From contig CACXGY010000016.1 of assembly GCA_902767275.1 (NCBI GenBank), positions 1 through 51,649 on the forward strand: DNA of 51,649 bases, written 5' to 3'. A program made the position numbers and the translations under genes. The stretch comes from an uncultured bacterium. GTDB lineage: Bacteria; Cyanobacteriota; Vampirovibrionia; Gastranaerophilales; Gastranaerophilaceae. The notes below the pieces were generated by a model. That model was not told the DNA's origin and did not search any database. It saw only the letters and a program-made list of their open reading frames with translations. Shown piece after piece: positions 17,961 to 26,347 of this stretch. How positions within the stretch are numbered: position 1 is the stretch's first letter; each line of letters opens with the position of its first letter.

Positions 17961-18580
17961 AAATCAAACGATAACTTATGAGTTTCACTCGGTTCAAATA
18001 TCTCATATTTTGCATCTAATTGACTCGCATTTTTTATCACTTCAGGTTCAGGATATTTCAAAAAACATGTCGCATAATTAGGAGAATGCGATAATACAAA
18101 CTTATCCTCTGTAACAGCCAAATTATCAACAAAACTAGGAACTCTCTTACCTGCTATAACCGTTAGATTTGCACCGTTTTTATCAAGTACTTCTCCGACT
18201 TGTGCAACTAATGTAAAACTGTCTTTTGCAGCCTGAGGATTATTTATAACATCATAACTGTATCCGCCTGCAATAACTGCATCTAATTCTCCTGTTTTAT
18301 CTTGGAATTTCTTTACAATATAATCTAATTTTTCCTTAAAATCAGGTTTCTTATACTCAGGAGCATAATGTCCGAGATATGTATCAACTCCGTTATTCAT
18401 CCCTAATAAAGTACACGTATTGGCATTTGCAGAGAACTTATGTTCTTTTGATGAAACACCGTCATTTATTCTATAATTAGGAAATTCACAAACTTCCCTA
18501 AAATCCGATATTAAAGCCTTAAACTTTTTAGGAGATTGAACAACTATTTCATATTTTGGGGTAATTAGTTTCATAGTCAT
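17957..18580 (-). CDS. hypothetical protein, possible CheD/CNF1-fold deamidase-like
   Basis: 207 aa, no signal peptide or membrane segment. By eye the middle resembles CheD (chemoreceptor glutamine deamidase). NTCTLLGM with C56 is followed 15 residues later by H71 in GHYAPEY, where CheD has its catalytic Cys and His. LDAVIAGGYSYD resembles the CheD strand AKIAGGASMF. LVAQVGEVLDKNGANLTVIA resembles the CheD helix-strand that follows. This is a fold-level guess; the family match is weak, the Cys-His spacing is shorter than in CheD, and no chemotaxis gene is near. ATG 18574, two codons in, is an equal start candidate. Convergent with the secreted protein at 17307. Confidence 0.6.
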   Translation of the reverse strand: MTMKLITPKYEIVVQSPKKFKALISDFREVCEFPNYRINDGVSSKEHKFSANANTCTLLGMNNGVDTYLGHYAPEYKKPDFKEKLDYIVKKFQDKTGELDAVIAGGYSYDVINNPQAAKDSFTLVAQVGEVLDKNGANLTVIAGKRVPSFVDNLAVTEDKFVLSHSPNYATCFLKYPEPEVIKNASQLDAKYEIFEPSETHKLSFDF

Positions 18581-18668
18581 AAAAAATAATGCTCAAGAAA
18601 AAAATAATTTGACAAACATAATACATCTTTTAATAAAAATTTACACTATATTATGATAAAATTATATT

Positions 18669-19472
18669 ATGAGCCTTATCACAAACAATATCAACGAGGA
18701 ATTGAATAAAATAAAGGAAATTATTCTTTTGTCACTCCCGTTCTCTCAAGAAAATTTCGGGAAAATGATTCGTTCTCAAATAGGGATTTTAATTCTAAAA
18801 GCACACGACATTATTCCTAAAAAAGAACACTATAGCATACTTGCAGCAACAGAATTAGTTCACACTGCATCACTTCTTCATGATGATGTTATTGACAACA
18901 ATGACATCCGCCGAAATCAAAAAAATATAAAAAACATTATTGGCAATAAAGCCTCTATACTAATGGGCAACATAACTCTGACAAAAGGTGTTGAAAAACT
19001 GCTGTCTATTAATTCTACTAATATTATGACCTTGTTCAACGATACAATCATGAACATGAATAAAGGAGAACTTCTCCAATATTCGATGCAAGACAAAATT
19101 CCGACAATCGAAGAATATATAACTAAAACTCAACTTAAAACCGCAATATTGTTTGAAACAATGATTAAATCTTTAAAAATCATTTCTCCTCAAATCATTG
19201 AAAATACACCATTATATGGACTAAACTACGGAATAGGATTCCAAATAAAAAATGATTTGGAAGATTTTAAAACAACTAAAAATGATATACTAAACGGAGT
19301 CTATACCGCACCGTATATATATACAAAAAAATATAACGAAAAAATCGGTATTGAAAAAACAATTTCTTTAATAGATAATTACACAAAGAAAGCAATTAAA
19401 TCCGTTGAAGATTTAAAAGAAGGGCAATATAAAGAAACCTTGATTGGGGTAGCAGAATGTTTGAAAAAATAA
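18669..19472 (+). CDS. polyprenyl diphosphate synthase-like protein (degenerate)
   Basis: 267 aa, shorter than the about 320 usual for long-chain trans-isoprenyl diphosphate synthases. The first aspartate-rich motif is intact (ASLLHDDVIDNNDIRR; DDxxD), but the usual RRG is RRN. KTAILFETMIKS matches the conserved K-T-A block. The second motif reads FQIKNDLEDF where active enzymes have QxxDDxxDF, so the first Asp is replaced by Asn. These enzymes extend allylic diphosphates with IPP to make quinone or carrier lipid chains. It may be a diverged enzyme or the non-catalytic subunit of a two-subunit synthase. It overlaps lepB by 16 nt, so the two are translated together. Confidence 0.75.
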   Translation: MSLITNNINEELNKIKEIILLSLPFSQENFGKMIRSQIGILILKAHDIIPKKEHYSILAATELVHTASLLHDDVIDNNDIRRNQKNIKNIIGNKASILMGNITLTKGVEKLLSINSTNIMTLFNDTIMNMNKGELLQYSMQDKIPTIEEYITKTQLKTAILFETMIKSLKIISPQIIENTPLYGLNYGIGFQIKNDLEDFKTTKNDILNGVYTAPYIYTKKYNEKIGIEKTISLIDNYTKKAIKSVEDLKEGQYKETLIGVAECLKK

Positions 19473-20104
19473 AAGAATGGAAACAAAAATATGAAAACTG
19501 GGGAATACAACATCCAAGCATGAAGGAATGGATTGAAACTTTCGTTTTTGTGTTTGTTATGGTAATTCTAATCAGATATTTTATTTGCGAAATTCGCTGG
19601 ATTCCATCAGCATCAATGAAACCGACTTTAGTTGAAGGGGATAGAATAGTCGTAGAACGTGTCACAAGATTCTACAAAAAACCTCAAAGAGGCGATATTC
19701 TTGTATTCTACCCGCCATTCGTAAAATTAAACAAATCCCCGCTCGGAATACTCGCACGAAGAACAGGTATAGGCTGCAATGATATTGCTTTCATTAAACG
19801 AGTAGTCGGACTGCCGGGAGAGAAAATAGAAATTAAACAACTCCCTGACGGTAAAAATGTAGTGTTTATAAACGATAAACCTCTCGAAGAAAATTATATT
19901 ATGGATCCTTATGAATCAATTCCTTGTTCTGATACAATGTATTGCGGACCTATGATAGTTCCGGAAGGAAAATATTTTATGATGGGAGACAATAGAGGGA
20001 ACTCTGAAGATAGTCGTTTTTGGGGATTTTTACCGGAATACAGAATTGTAGGACGTGCAGTGTTTTTATTCTGGCCTTTGAACAGAATTAAAACCGTTAA
20101 ATAA
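19457..20104 (+). CDS. lepB: signal peptidase I
   Basis: 215 aa. One N-terminal membrane anchor (about 28-44, FVFVFVMVILIRYF), then the catalytic nucleophile S53 in IPSASMKPTL and the general base K114 in FIKRVVGLPGEKIEI. The box MMGDNRGNSEDSRFWG near the C-terminus is the family substrate-pocket block. It cleaves signal peptides of exported proteins on the outer face of the inner membrane. ATG 19457 lies inside the end of the polyprenyl-synthase-like gene, with GGGG/AGCAG-type sequence just upstream. Confidence 0.96.
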   Translation: MFEKIKEWKQKYENWGIQHPSMKEWIETFVFVFVMVILIRYFICEIRWIPSASMKPTLVEGDRIVVERVTRFYKKPQRGDILVFYPPFVKLNKSPLGILARRTGIGCNDIAFIKRVVGLPGEKIEIKQLPDGKNVVFINDKPLEENYIMDPYESIPCSDTMYCGPMIVPEGKYFMMGDNRGNSEDSRFWGFLPEYRIVGRAVFLFWPLNRIKTVK

Positions 20105-20133
20105 AATAAAACCTCATCGCATATTTGCAACAA

Positions 20134-20249
20134 GGTAAAAGGTGTGTACGTGTATCAATAAATGGATTTCTTTTTAATTTCTCTCTTTTTTTAATTTCAT
20201 ATAAAAGGACAAAAGGAAATCTCTGGGGTAAGGGTGTAAATGTATATCC
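20134..20249. repeat. two imperfect direct repeats downstream of lepB
   Basis: In the gap between convergent genes, GGTAAAAGGTGTGTACG (from 20134) and GGTAAGGGTGTAAATG (from 20227) begin two similar stretches, both leading into T-TATC. The region is more GC-rich than other gaps in this window and is also open in one antisense frame. It may be a dispersed intergenic repeat or part of a structured RNA; I cannot decide from one locus. Confidence 0.3.
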
Positions 20250-20272
20250 TTGAGCCTTTCTTAACTTAAACC

Positions 20273-21853
20273 TTAACTTCCGCTGAATGTCTTGAAGGTC
20301 ATTTCGATATTCTTTGAAATAACTTTCTTTACTGCTTCCATTTCTGTTTGAAGTGCGTTTTGTTCCGTATCTAATTGTTTTAAACGCAATTCAAGTGTTC
20401 TGTCTTCTTTTTGAATAATTTCGGTTTTTGCGTTAATATCCGCAATTTTCTTTTCATAGACTTGAACATCATGGTAGTACTTATTCATTGCATTTTGATA
20501 TGCTTCTTCATCTGTTACTGATTCGACATTAAGAGCATACGCAATACTGTCATCTTCCAGTTTCAAAGAAGTAAATCTTCCTGAACCGTCAGTTTCTAAC
20601 AATGCATAATTCGTATCTTTAATCTTTGTATTAATATATGTAGCATCGTAATATTTTAATTTATTTTGATTTTCAATCGGTTTACCGTACTCATCATAAG
20701 TAGTTAAACTTTCAACTAAATCTTTATAAGTTGTGTATCTTGTATGACCGTTATATTCAAAAGTATAAATACCCGAACCATAGTATTCATAAGTGCCGTC
20801 AGGCATTCTTTTAATATATTGAGAAATATTTTCTTTAGGTAAATCAGCAATAATTTGCATAAGAGCAGTTTCGTCGGTTAAAGACAAAGTATCCACTAAC
20901 TCAGTTAACTTACAATTACCCACAAAAGCCGGTGCATAAACAGTAGAATATTCTGTTAAGCCGCCCGTTCCGTGTTCGTACGCTTCTTCTTTTGTTGAAG
21001 GTTGGAAATCATAATAGGTTTCACCATCAATAACTGTTGTTGTATATGAAGCATATCCGGATGCAAATGCACCGTTTGATAACCCTTGAATTACATCATC
21101 TTTTGAAAGGTTTGACAACCCTTCTTCTGCAAGTCTTGATGTGAATTTTTCAAATTCTTCATTTGTCCATGAAGAAGGATCTGATAAGTCAACACCTAAT
21201 TTGTTAACATCAACATATCCATTTTTTAAGCCGTGGTTTGTTCTTGCATTTTCTAAATCTTCTTTTTTAGCAATATGCCAAACATTTTCTTTATCTTTAT
21301 AACCGAACAAGTCCTTCATATTAATCTTGCCGTTCGGAAATTCAATAAGACCTTCCGCTTCCATGTCTTTTAATGCATTTTCAAGATCTTTTGTATCCTT
21401 ATAACTTGTTAACGGTTTATATGTAATTTCATCATTTAATGTATATGATCCATCAGCATTCTTTCTTAATTTATCAACATCTTCATCAAATTTAGATGCC
21501 TGATTCTTGAATAATACTTCCGGATTAGCCATTTTCTTCATAGCACCTGTATACACATCATCGAAATAATATGTATCAACAACATAGTTATAATCTCTAT
21601 TCGCATTCGATAATTGATGCCAATTTTCAAGAACAGAATCATTATAACCGTCACTGAATGAGTATTGAGTTTTTGTATAATCAGTACTATCAGGACAAGT
21701 CGGTACTTTTGTGTTTAATAACTGGTTGAAGTAATTAGCAGATTGGTTTGCCAAGGCAACACGAGCCTGGTTGATTTGTTGTCCTTCATATTCGCAGTTA
21801 GTTTTTCTTGCTGTTAGTGCCAGATATCTTGCTTGTGATGCTGCCATTCCCAT
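20273..21853 (-). CDS. lineage-type hypothetical protein with AASQARYL N-terminus
   Basis: 526 aa. Residues 1-45 form a regular amphipathic helix: MGMAASQARYLALTARKTNC, then EYEGQQINQARVALANQSAN. The centre is polar and globular-looking with repeated Y-x-Y and Asp-rich turns. It contains a TMKK-type linker and cyclic sequence themes (EYYGSGIYTFEYNGHTRYTT) but no domain I know. The last about 85 residues are a long coiled coil (YEKKIADINAKTEIIQKEDR, then LELRLKQLDTEQNALQTEME) ending KKVISKNIEMTFKTFSGS. Paired helices at both ends, with LANQSANYFN near the start, recall flagellar rod and hook proteins (LANNIAN motif), but this is only a resemblance. No Sec signal peptide. AAAGGAG precedes ATG 21853. 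Single gene. Confidence 0.75.
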   Translation of the reverse strand: MGMAASQARYLALTARKTNCEYEGQQINQARVALANQSANYFNQLLNTKVPTCPDSTDYTKTQYSFSDGYNDSVLENWHQLSNANRDYNYVVDTYYFDDVYTGAMKKMANPEVLFKNQASKFDEDVDKLRKNADGSYTLNDEITYKPLTSYKDTKDLENALKDMEAEGLIEFPNGKINMKDLFGYKDKENVWHIAKKEDLENARTNHGLKNGYVDVNKLGVDLSDPSSWTNEEFEKFTSRLAEEGLSNLSKDDVIQGLSNGAFASGYASYTTTVIDGETYYDFQPSTKEEAYEHGTGGLTEYSTVYAPAFVGNCKLTELVDTLSLTDETALMQIIADLPKENISQYIKRMPDGTYEYYGSGIYTFEYNGHTRYTTYKDLVESLTTYDEYGKPIENQNKLKYYDATYINTKIKDTNYALLETDGSGRFTSLKLEDDSIAYALNVESVTDEEAYQNAMNKYYHDVQVYEKKIADINAKTEIIQKEDRTLELRLKQLDTEQNALQTEMEAVKKVISKNIEMTFKTFSGS

Positions 21854-21975
21854 GACAAACTTTCTCCTTTTATTGATTACCTTTGCTTCTACACTCTTTT
21901 ATTTAATAATTTTTTTTTAGAAGTCAAAATATAAATCGTCAATCGTAAACAAAAATTTAATCAACATAACAAAAA

Positions 21976-21993
21976 GTCATTCAAAAGGATGAC
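21976..21993 (-). terminator. weak terminator-like hairpin
   Basis: GTCAT / ATGAC stem (5 bp) with an 8-nt loop, followed on the minus strand by TTTTTGTT. It lies between the four-cysteine gene and the 526-aa gene. Confidence 0.4.
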
Positions 21994-22058
21994 AATAATC
22001 TTGTAAAAAAGCACTACTAATCAGGATACAACACGTCTTTATATCAATAAAATTAAAA

Positions 22059-22075
22059 GGTGCCGTTAAAGCACC
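22059..22075 (-). terminator. terminator of the four-cysteine protein gene
   Basis: GGTGC / GCACC stem with a 7-nt loop, followed on the minus strand by TTTTAATTTTA. It lies 90 nt after the stop at 22165. Confidence 0.6.
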
Positions 22076-22164
22076 ATTAATAAGTTAATTACCTCTTTCC
22101 CCATAATTAAACTACATAACTCAAACTAATATAGTTCTTGTTATACTCTCTCTATTATATAAAA

Positions 22165-22371
22165 CTATACTTGAGGTTCTCCGAAAACAGTTTTTAAAAC
22201 CTCAACAACTTTTGGCATTTGACAAACAAAGGAATAATTACCTTTTGATATTGAACACATTTTACAATTACCGTTAAGTCTATAACACTCTAATGCTTGC
22301 TCTGTCCAATTCTGAGTAATAGAATCAGATAACTCCCCATTGTTTTGCGGATAAAATACATCCTGTAACAT
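22165..22371 (-). CDS. small four-cysteine protein
   Basis: 68 aa. The second half holds four cysteines, LECYRLNGNCKMCSISKGNY then SFVCQMPKVVEVL, with spacing C-x6-C-x2-C-x10-C, suggesting a metal-binding (zinc or iron-sulfur) knuckle. The ending KVVEVLKTVFGEPQV is a helix. GGAGAGGAA lies about 10 nt before ATG 22371, supporting translation. A hairpin terminator follows at 22059-22075. Family not recognised; the cysteine array and ribosome site argue it is real. Confidence 0.6.
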   Translation of the reverse strand: MLQDVFYPQNNGELSDSITQNWTEQALECYRLNGNCKMCSISKGNYSFVCQMPKVVEVLKTVFGEPQV

Positions 22372-22505
22372 AAATTAAATTCCTCTCCAAATAGTAGTTT
22401 AAAATTAAGTAACACTTCCCATCATCACTATAACAAAAATAGTCATGTAAAAGCATCATTCATATAGATGATTAATTAGCATGAATAAATTTACTAATAA
22501 AATTA

Positions 22506-22592
22506 TTAATAACTCTCTTTTATTGGCTTATTACCTTTATTTATCGGCATTCCTTCCTGACCCTTCCATTGCAAAGGGCATGGAACATACAT
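22506..22592 (-). CDS. possible 28-aa protein upstream of the four-cysteine gene
   Basis: The frame from ATG 22592 reads MYVPCPLQWKGQEGMPINKG, then NKPIKESY. The stretch is clearly more GC-rich than the surrounding gap and gives a composition (Pro, Trp, Gly, Gln) unlike random AT-rich DNA. There is no good Shine-Dalgarno; TATAAT-like sequence lies about 30 nt upstream. It is on the same strand as the four-cysteine gene, 135 nt before it. Alternatively the GC-rich stretch is a structured RNA (see the hairpin CCCTT/AAGGG at 22561-22578). Confidence 0.3.
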   Translation of the reverse strand: MYVPCPLQWKGQEGMPINKGNKPIKESY

Positions 22593-22751
22593 ATTTGTCA
22601 AATTTGTCTTAGCCTTATTATATTATTTCGTTATATACAATATTTATTATGTGCAATAACAGAAAATTGTTTTTGAATTTGAATTTCTAATGTAAACTCA
22701 ATATTGTTATTGAAATGACTAAAGATTTTTACAAAAGTACATAAGTTTCTG

Positions 22752-22760
22752 TGATATATT
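22752..22760 (+). promoter_or_regulatory. extended -10 promoter of dnaE
   Basis: TG-A-TATATT matches an extended -10. It ends 6 nt before ATG 22767, and no Shine-Dalgarno is present, as for several other housekeeping genes here. Confidence 0.45.
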
Positions 22761-22766
22761 ATTGAT

Positions 22767-25700
22767 ATGTCAAAATTTGTTCCACTACACATTCACACAG
22801 AGTATTCACTTCTTGACGGAGCGATTAGGGTAAAAGATTTAGTGAATTTTGCTAAAGAAAATGACATGCCTGCTATTGCTATTACCGACCACGGAGTAAT
22901 GTATTCTGCTATCGAATTTTATGAATGTGCAAAAGAAAACGGAATAAAACCTCTTGTAGGTTGCGAATTTTATGTTCATAACGGTGATATACACGAGAAA
23001 AATCCTGCTAATAATCCGCTATATCACTTAATACTAATAGCAAAAAATTCTGCAGGATATTTTAATCTTATAAAACTCGTTTCCACTGCATGGTGTGAAG
23101 GTATGTATTATAAACCGAGAATAAATTTTGAATTACTTAAAAATCATCATGAAGGTTTGATATGTTGTTCTGCATGTCTTGGCGGAGAAGTTCTGCAAGA
23201 ACTTTTAAAAGGCGATAAAGCAAAAGCAAAAAAAGTGGCAAAACAATATAAAGATTTATTTGGTGAAGATTATTATATAGAATTACAAGATCATGGACTT
23301 GAGGAACAGAAAAGAACTAATCCTGATTTAATAGAAATAGCAAAAGAACTTGATATAAAAATGGTCATAACAAATGACTCACACTATTTACACAAAAGTG
23401 ATGCCGATATGCACGACACATTATTATGTTTGCAAACGAATTCAAATAAAGATGATCCGAACAGATTTAGTTTTTCAAATAATGAATTTTATGTAAAAAC
23501 AAAAGAAGAAATGAGAGAAGCATTCAAATGGATGGATGCTGAAATGTTTGAAGAATGTGTAAAAAATACAGAAGATATCGCAGAAAAGTGCAATCTTACA
23601 ATTGAACTGCACAATGCTCCACTGCCGCATTATGAAGTTCCTCATGGATATACAACAGAAACTTATTTAAACTATCTTGTAATGGAAGGGTTAAAAAAAC
23701 GATACGGAAATCCTGTGCCTGATGAAATATATGAGCGTGCAAAATATGAACTTGGTGTAATTGAACAAATGGGATTTCCTGCATATTTCTTGATAACGTG
23801 GGATTTTATTCATTATGCAAAAACACATGATATTCCGGTCGGTCCGGGTCGTGGTTCTGCAGCAGGGTCTGTTGTTGCTTATGCACTGGAAATTACAGAT
23901 ATTGATCCTATTTATCACAAACTGTTGTTTGAAAGATTTTTGAATCCGGAACGTTTTACAATGCCCGATATAGATATCGACTTTTGTATTGAACGACGTG
24001 GAGAAGTTATCGACTACGTAACAAAGAAATACGGAGAAGATAAGGTCTGTCAAATCATAACTTTTTCTACTTATGCACCAAAAGCCGCATTTAAAGGAGT
24101 TGGCAGAGTACTTCAAGTTCCGTTTGGAGAAAGTAACAGATTAACGGGACTTATTGAACCCGCTCTCGAAATTGCAAAAAATACGAATCCAAAAGCGGAA
24201 TGGCTTAGGGATGCTATAACAGCAGAAGGTTCCGAGTTAAAACAATTATATGATGAAGATTATCAAATAATGAACCCTGAGACAGGAAAAGAGATTAGTT
24301 TTAAACGCTGGGTTGATATGGCAATTGCGATAGAAGGTTTGAAATGCGGAACGGGAACACACGCTGCAGGGGTTATTATCTCTCACGCACCGCTTGATAC
24401 AATTTTACCGGTTCAACCGTCAAAAGACGGTATTGTTCAAACAGGTTATCCTAAACATGAAGCAACAGAGGTCTTAGACCTGTTAAAAATGGACTTTTTA
24501 GGTTTGCGTAACCTTACTATGATTACAAAAACCGTCAAAATGGTTGAAAAATACAGAGATGTAAAATTAGATATTAATAATATTCCTCTGGATGATAAAC
24601 CTACCTATGAAATGCTTTCTAAAGGGGAGACCGTTGGGGTATTCCAGTTAGAATCACAAGGTATGATTAATCTTGTAAAACGACTAAAACCTGACGTATT
24701 TGAAGATTTAGGTGCATTGGTGGCATTGTTTAGACCGGGACCTTTAGGTTCAGGGATGGTTGATGATTTCGTCGCCAGAAAACATGGAGAACAAGCGATA
24801 ACGTATGCACATCCGCTTCTTGAACCTGTTTTAAAAGATACTTACGGAACAATCGTTTATCAAGAACAAATCATGCAGGTGTTTCAAGTTCTTGCCGATT
24901 ACTCATTAGGACAAGCAGACCAAGTACGTCGTATGATGGGTAAAAAAGACCTCAAAACAATGGAAGAACAAAGAGAAAAATTTATTACCGCATCGGCTAA
25001 ACACGATATGTCAAAAGAAGATGCGGAAAAATTATTTAACCAGATTCTTGCGTTCGCCTCATACTGTTTTAATAGGTCACACTCAGCCGCTTATGCATTT
25101 GTTGCTTATCAAACTGCATATTTAAAATGTCATTATCCGGTTGAATATTTATCCGCATTGTTATCAAGCGTTGCTGATAGACAAGATCAAACTCAATTGT
25201 ATATAGAAGAAGCACAAAAATACGGAATAAAAATTTTACCGCCGGATATTAATAAATCTTTCTTAGAATACACTCCTGACGGTAACGATATTAGATTTGG
25301 ACTTGCTGCAATTAAAGGGGTTGGGGTTAACGTTGTTAACGCTATTATCGACGAAAGAGAAAACAACGGTAATTATAAGAATATTTTTGATTTTTGCAAA
25401 CGATTAGATCAAAAATATGTAAATAAAAAATCTCTTGAAGGATTGATTAAATCAGGTGCGTTTACTAATATTGAAAAAAGCAGAAAACAATTGCTTGATA
25501 ACCTTGAATACATTCTTTCCGCAACAGCAAGAGCATCAAAAGAAAGAGCAATGGGGCAGGTAAGTTTATTCTCTGCTTTGCCTGATAATAATGAATTTGA
25601 ATCCGCACAGTTTCAACTTGCTGGAAGTGATGAAGAATATCCTGATAAAATAATTCAACAGTTTGAAAAAGAGTTCTTAGGTTTCTACGTCACATCCCAT

Positions 25701-26270
25701 CCGTTGTTTTCTATTAGAAAAAATTTACCATTTTTAAGAACTCATAATATCTCAGAATTAAATAAAATGCCTGAAAAAGCAATGGCAACAATATGCGGTC
25801 TTGTTACAGCAGTAAGAAAAATACCTACAAAAAAAGATCCTACTAAATTTGTAATGATTGGAACACTTGAGGATTTAACCGACAAGGTAGAAGTTGTCGG
25901 ATTTAATAAAATTGTACAAGAATATGGGGAGTTTTTAGTAACAGAAAATAAAGTAATTATATCAGGCAAGGTTCAGCACAGAGAAGAAGGAACAACCAGC
26001 CTTTTAATAGATTCTATTAAACCGGTTGAAAACTCTAATCTTGTAACAATTACTTTAAATCAAGAACTGAAATATGAAGAATTATGCGGAGTAAAAGATA
26101 TACTCGCACAATTCCACGGGTCTGACCCCGTATTGTTCAAAATCCCTGAAACAAATGACAGGATACTGACAAGTTCTACTTTTTGGGTAAGTGCAACAAA
26201 TGATTTAAAAAATGCTATTGATAAAAATTTTAAGGAAAAAGTTGCGGTTTCAATTAAATCTATGGATTAG
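22767..26270 (+). CDS. dnaE: DNA polymerase III subunit alpha
   Basis: 1167 aa, the normal length for DnaE. N-terminal PHP domain (FVPLHIHTEYSLLDGA, AITDHGVMY). The polymerase core has GPGRGSAAGSVVAYAL and the catalytic aspartates in MPDIDIDFCIERRGEVIDY. GVFQLESQGM, LFRPGPLGSG and QVRRMMGKK follow, then tandem HhH, an OB-fold (KAMATICGLVTAVRKI, SGKVQHREEG) and a C-terminal domain. It is the replicative chain-extending subunit. The gene is in one piece and without an intein; many photosynthetic cyanobacteria carry a split, intein-joined DnaE. Monocistronic start; recF follows 77 nt later. Confidence 0.97.
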   Translation: MSKFVPLHIHTEYSLLDGAIRVKDLVNFAKENDMPAIAITDHGVMYSAIEFYECAKENGIKPLVGCEFYVHNGDIHEKNPANNPLYHLILIAKNSAGYFNLIKLVSTAWCEGMYYKPRINFELLKNHHEGLICCSACLGGEVLQELLKGDKAKAKKVAKQYKDLFGEDYYIELQDHGLEEQKRTNPDLIEIAKELDIKMVITNDSHYLHKSDADMHDTLLCLQTNSNKDDPNRFSFSNNEFYVKTKEEMREAFKWMDAEMFEECVKNTEDIAEKCNLTIELHNAPLPHYEVPHGYTTETYLNYLVMEGLKKRYGNPVPDEIYERAKYELGVIEQMGFPAYFLITWDFIHYAKTHDIPVGPGRGSAAGSVVAYALEITDIDPIYHKLLFERFLNPERFTMPDIDIDFCIERRGEVIDYVTKKYGEDKVCQIITFSTYAPKAAFKGVGRVLQVPFGESNRLTGLIEPALEIAKNTNPKAEWLRDAITAEGSELKQLYDEDYQIMNPETGKEISFKRWVDMAIAIEGLKCGTGTHAAGVIISHAPLDTILPVQPSKDGIVQTGYPKHEATEVLDLLKMDFLGLRNLTMITKTVKMVEKYRDVKLDINNIPLDDKPTYEMLSKGETVGVFQLESQGMINLVKRLKPDVFEDLGALVALFRPGPLGSGMVDDFVARKHGEQAITYAHPLLEPVLKDTYGTIVYQEQIMQVFQVLADYSLGQADQVRRMMGKKDLKTMEEQREKFITASAKHDMSKEDAEKLFNQILAFASYCFNRSHSAAYAFVAYQTAYLKCHYPVEYLSALLSSVADRQDQTQLYIEEAQKYGIKILPPDINKSFLEYTPDGNDIRFGLAAIKGVGVNVVNAIIDERENNGNYKNIFDFCKRLDQKYVNKKSLEGLIKSGAFTNIEKSRKQLLDNLEYILSATARASKERAMGQVSLFSALPDNNEFESAQFQLAGSDEEYPDKIIQQFEKEFLGFYVTSHPLFSIRKNLPFLRTHNISELNKMPEKAMATICGLVTAVRKIPTKKDPTKFVMIGTLEDLTDKVEVVGFNKIVQEYGEFLVTENKVIISGKVQHREEGTTSLLIDSIKPVENSNLVTITLNQELKYEELCGVKDILAQFHGSDPVLFKIPETNDRILTSSTFWVSATNDLKNAIDKNFKEKVAVSIKSMD

Positions 26271-26307
26271 AATAATAATACATTTCTTCTTTTATCTATT
26301 TAAAATT

Positions 26308-26329
26308 AAACCTAAGAAACGGTTTTTAT
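26308..26329 (+). terminator. probable terminator after dnaE
   Basis: AAACC / GGTTT stem with an 8-nt loop, followed by TTATT. It sits 38 nt after the dnaE stop and just before the recF -10 box. Confidence 0.45.
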
Positions 26330-26335
26330 TTAAGG

Positions 26336-26341
26336 TATAAT
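26336..26341 (+). promoter_or_regulatory. -10 box of recF, leaderless arrangement
   Basis: TATAAT ends 6 nt before ATG 26348. No Shine-Dalgarno lies between. Confidence 0.55.
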
Positions 26342-26347
26342 TCTTTT

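Larger units (their letters stand above)
21854..22164. other. intergenic, two hairpins, no gene seen
   Basis: This gap holds the promoter and leader of the 526-aa protein gene near 21854-21960, and two minus-strand hairpins at 21976-21993 and 22059-22075. I find no convincing open frame between them. Confidence 0.5.
22372..22766. other. intergenic region upstream of dnaE
   Basis: This 395-bp gap separates two divergent genes. It contains the possible small ORF at 22506-22592, a weak hairpin ATCAT/ATGAT near 22455-22472, and the dnaE promoter at its right end (TGATATATT, an extended -10 at 22752-22760). Nothing else is recognised. Confidence 0.5.

Noticed and set aside
22541-22590. Minus-strand GGGTCAGGAAGGAATGCC resembles the bacterial SRP RNA tetraloop region
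   Set aside because: It lacks the five bases that form the stem side and tetraloop in GTCAGGTCCGGAAGGAAGCAG, and flanking sequence gives no long SRP helix; a small ORF explains the composition as well.
23596-24116. Open frames antisense to dnaE (up to 141 codons)
   Set aside because: They lie wholly inside a well-supported gene, have low-complexity translations and no ribosome site.
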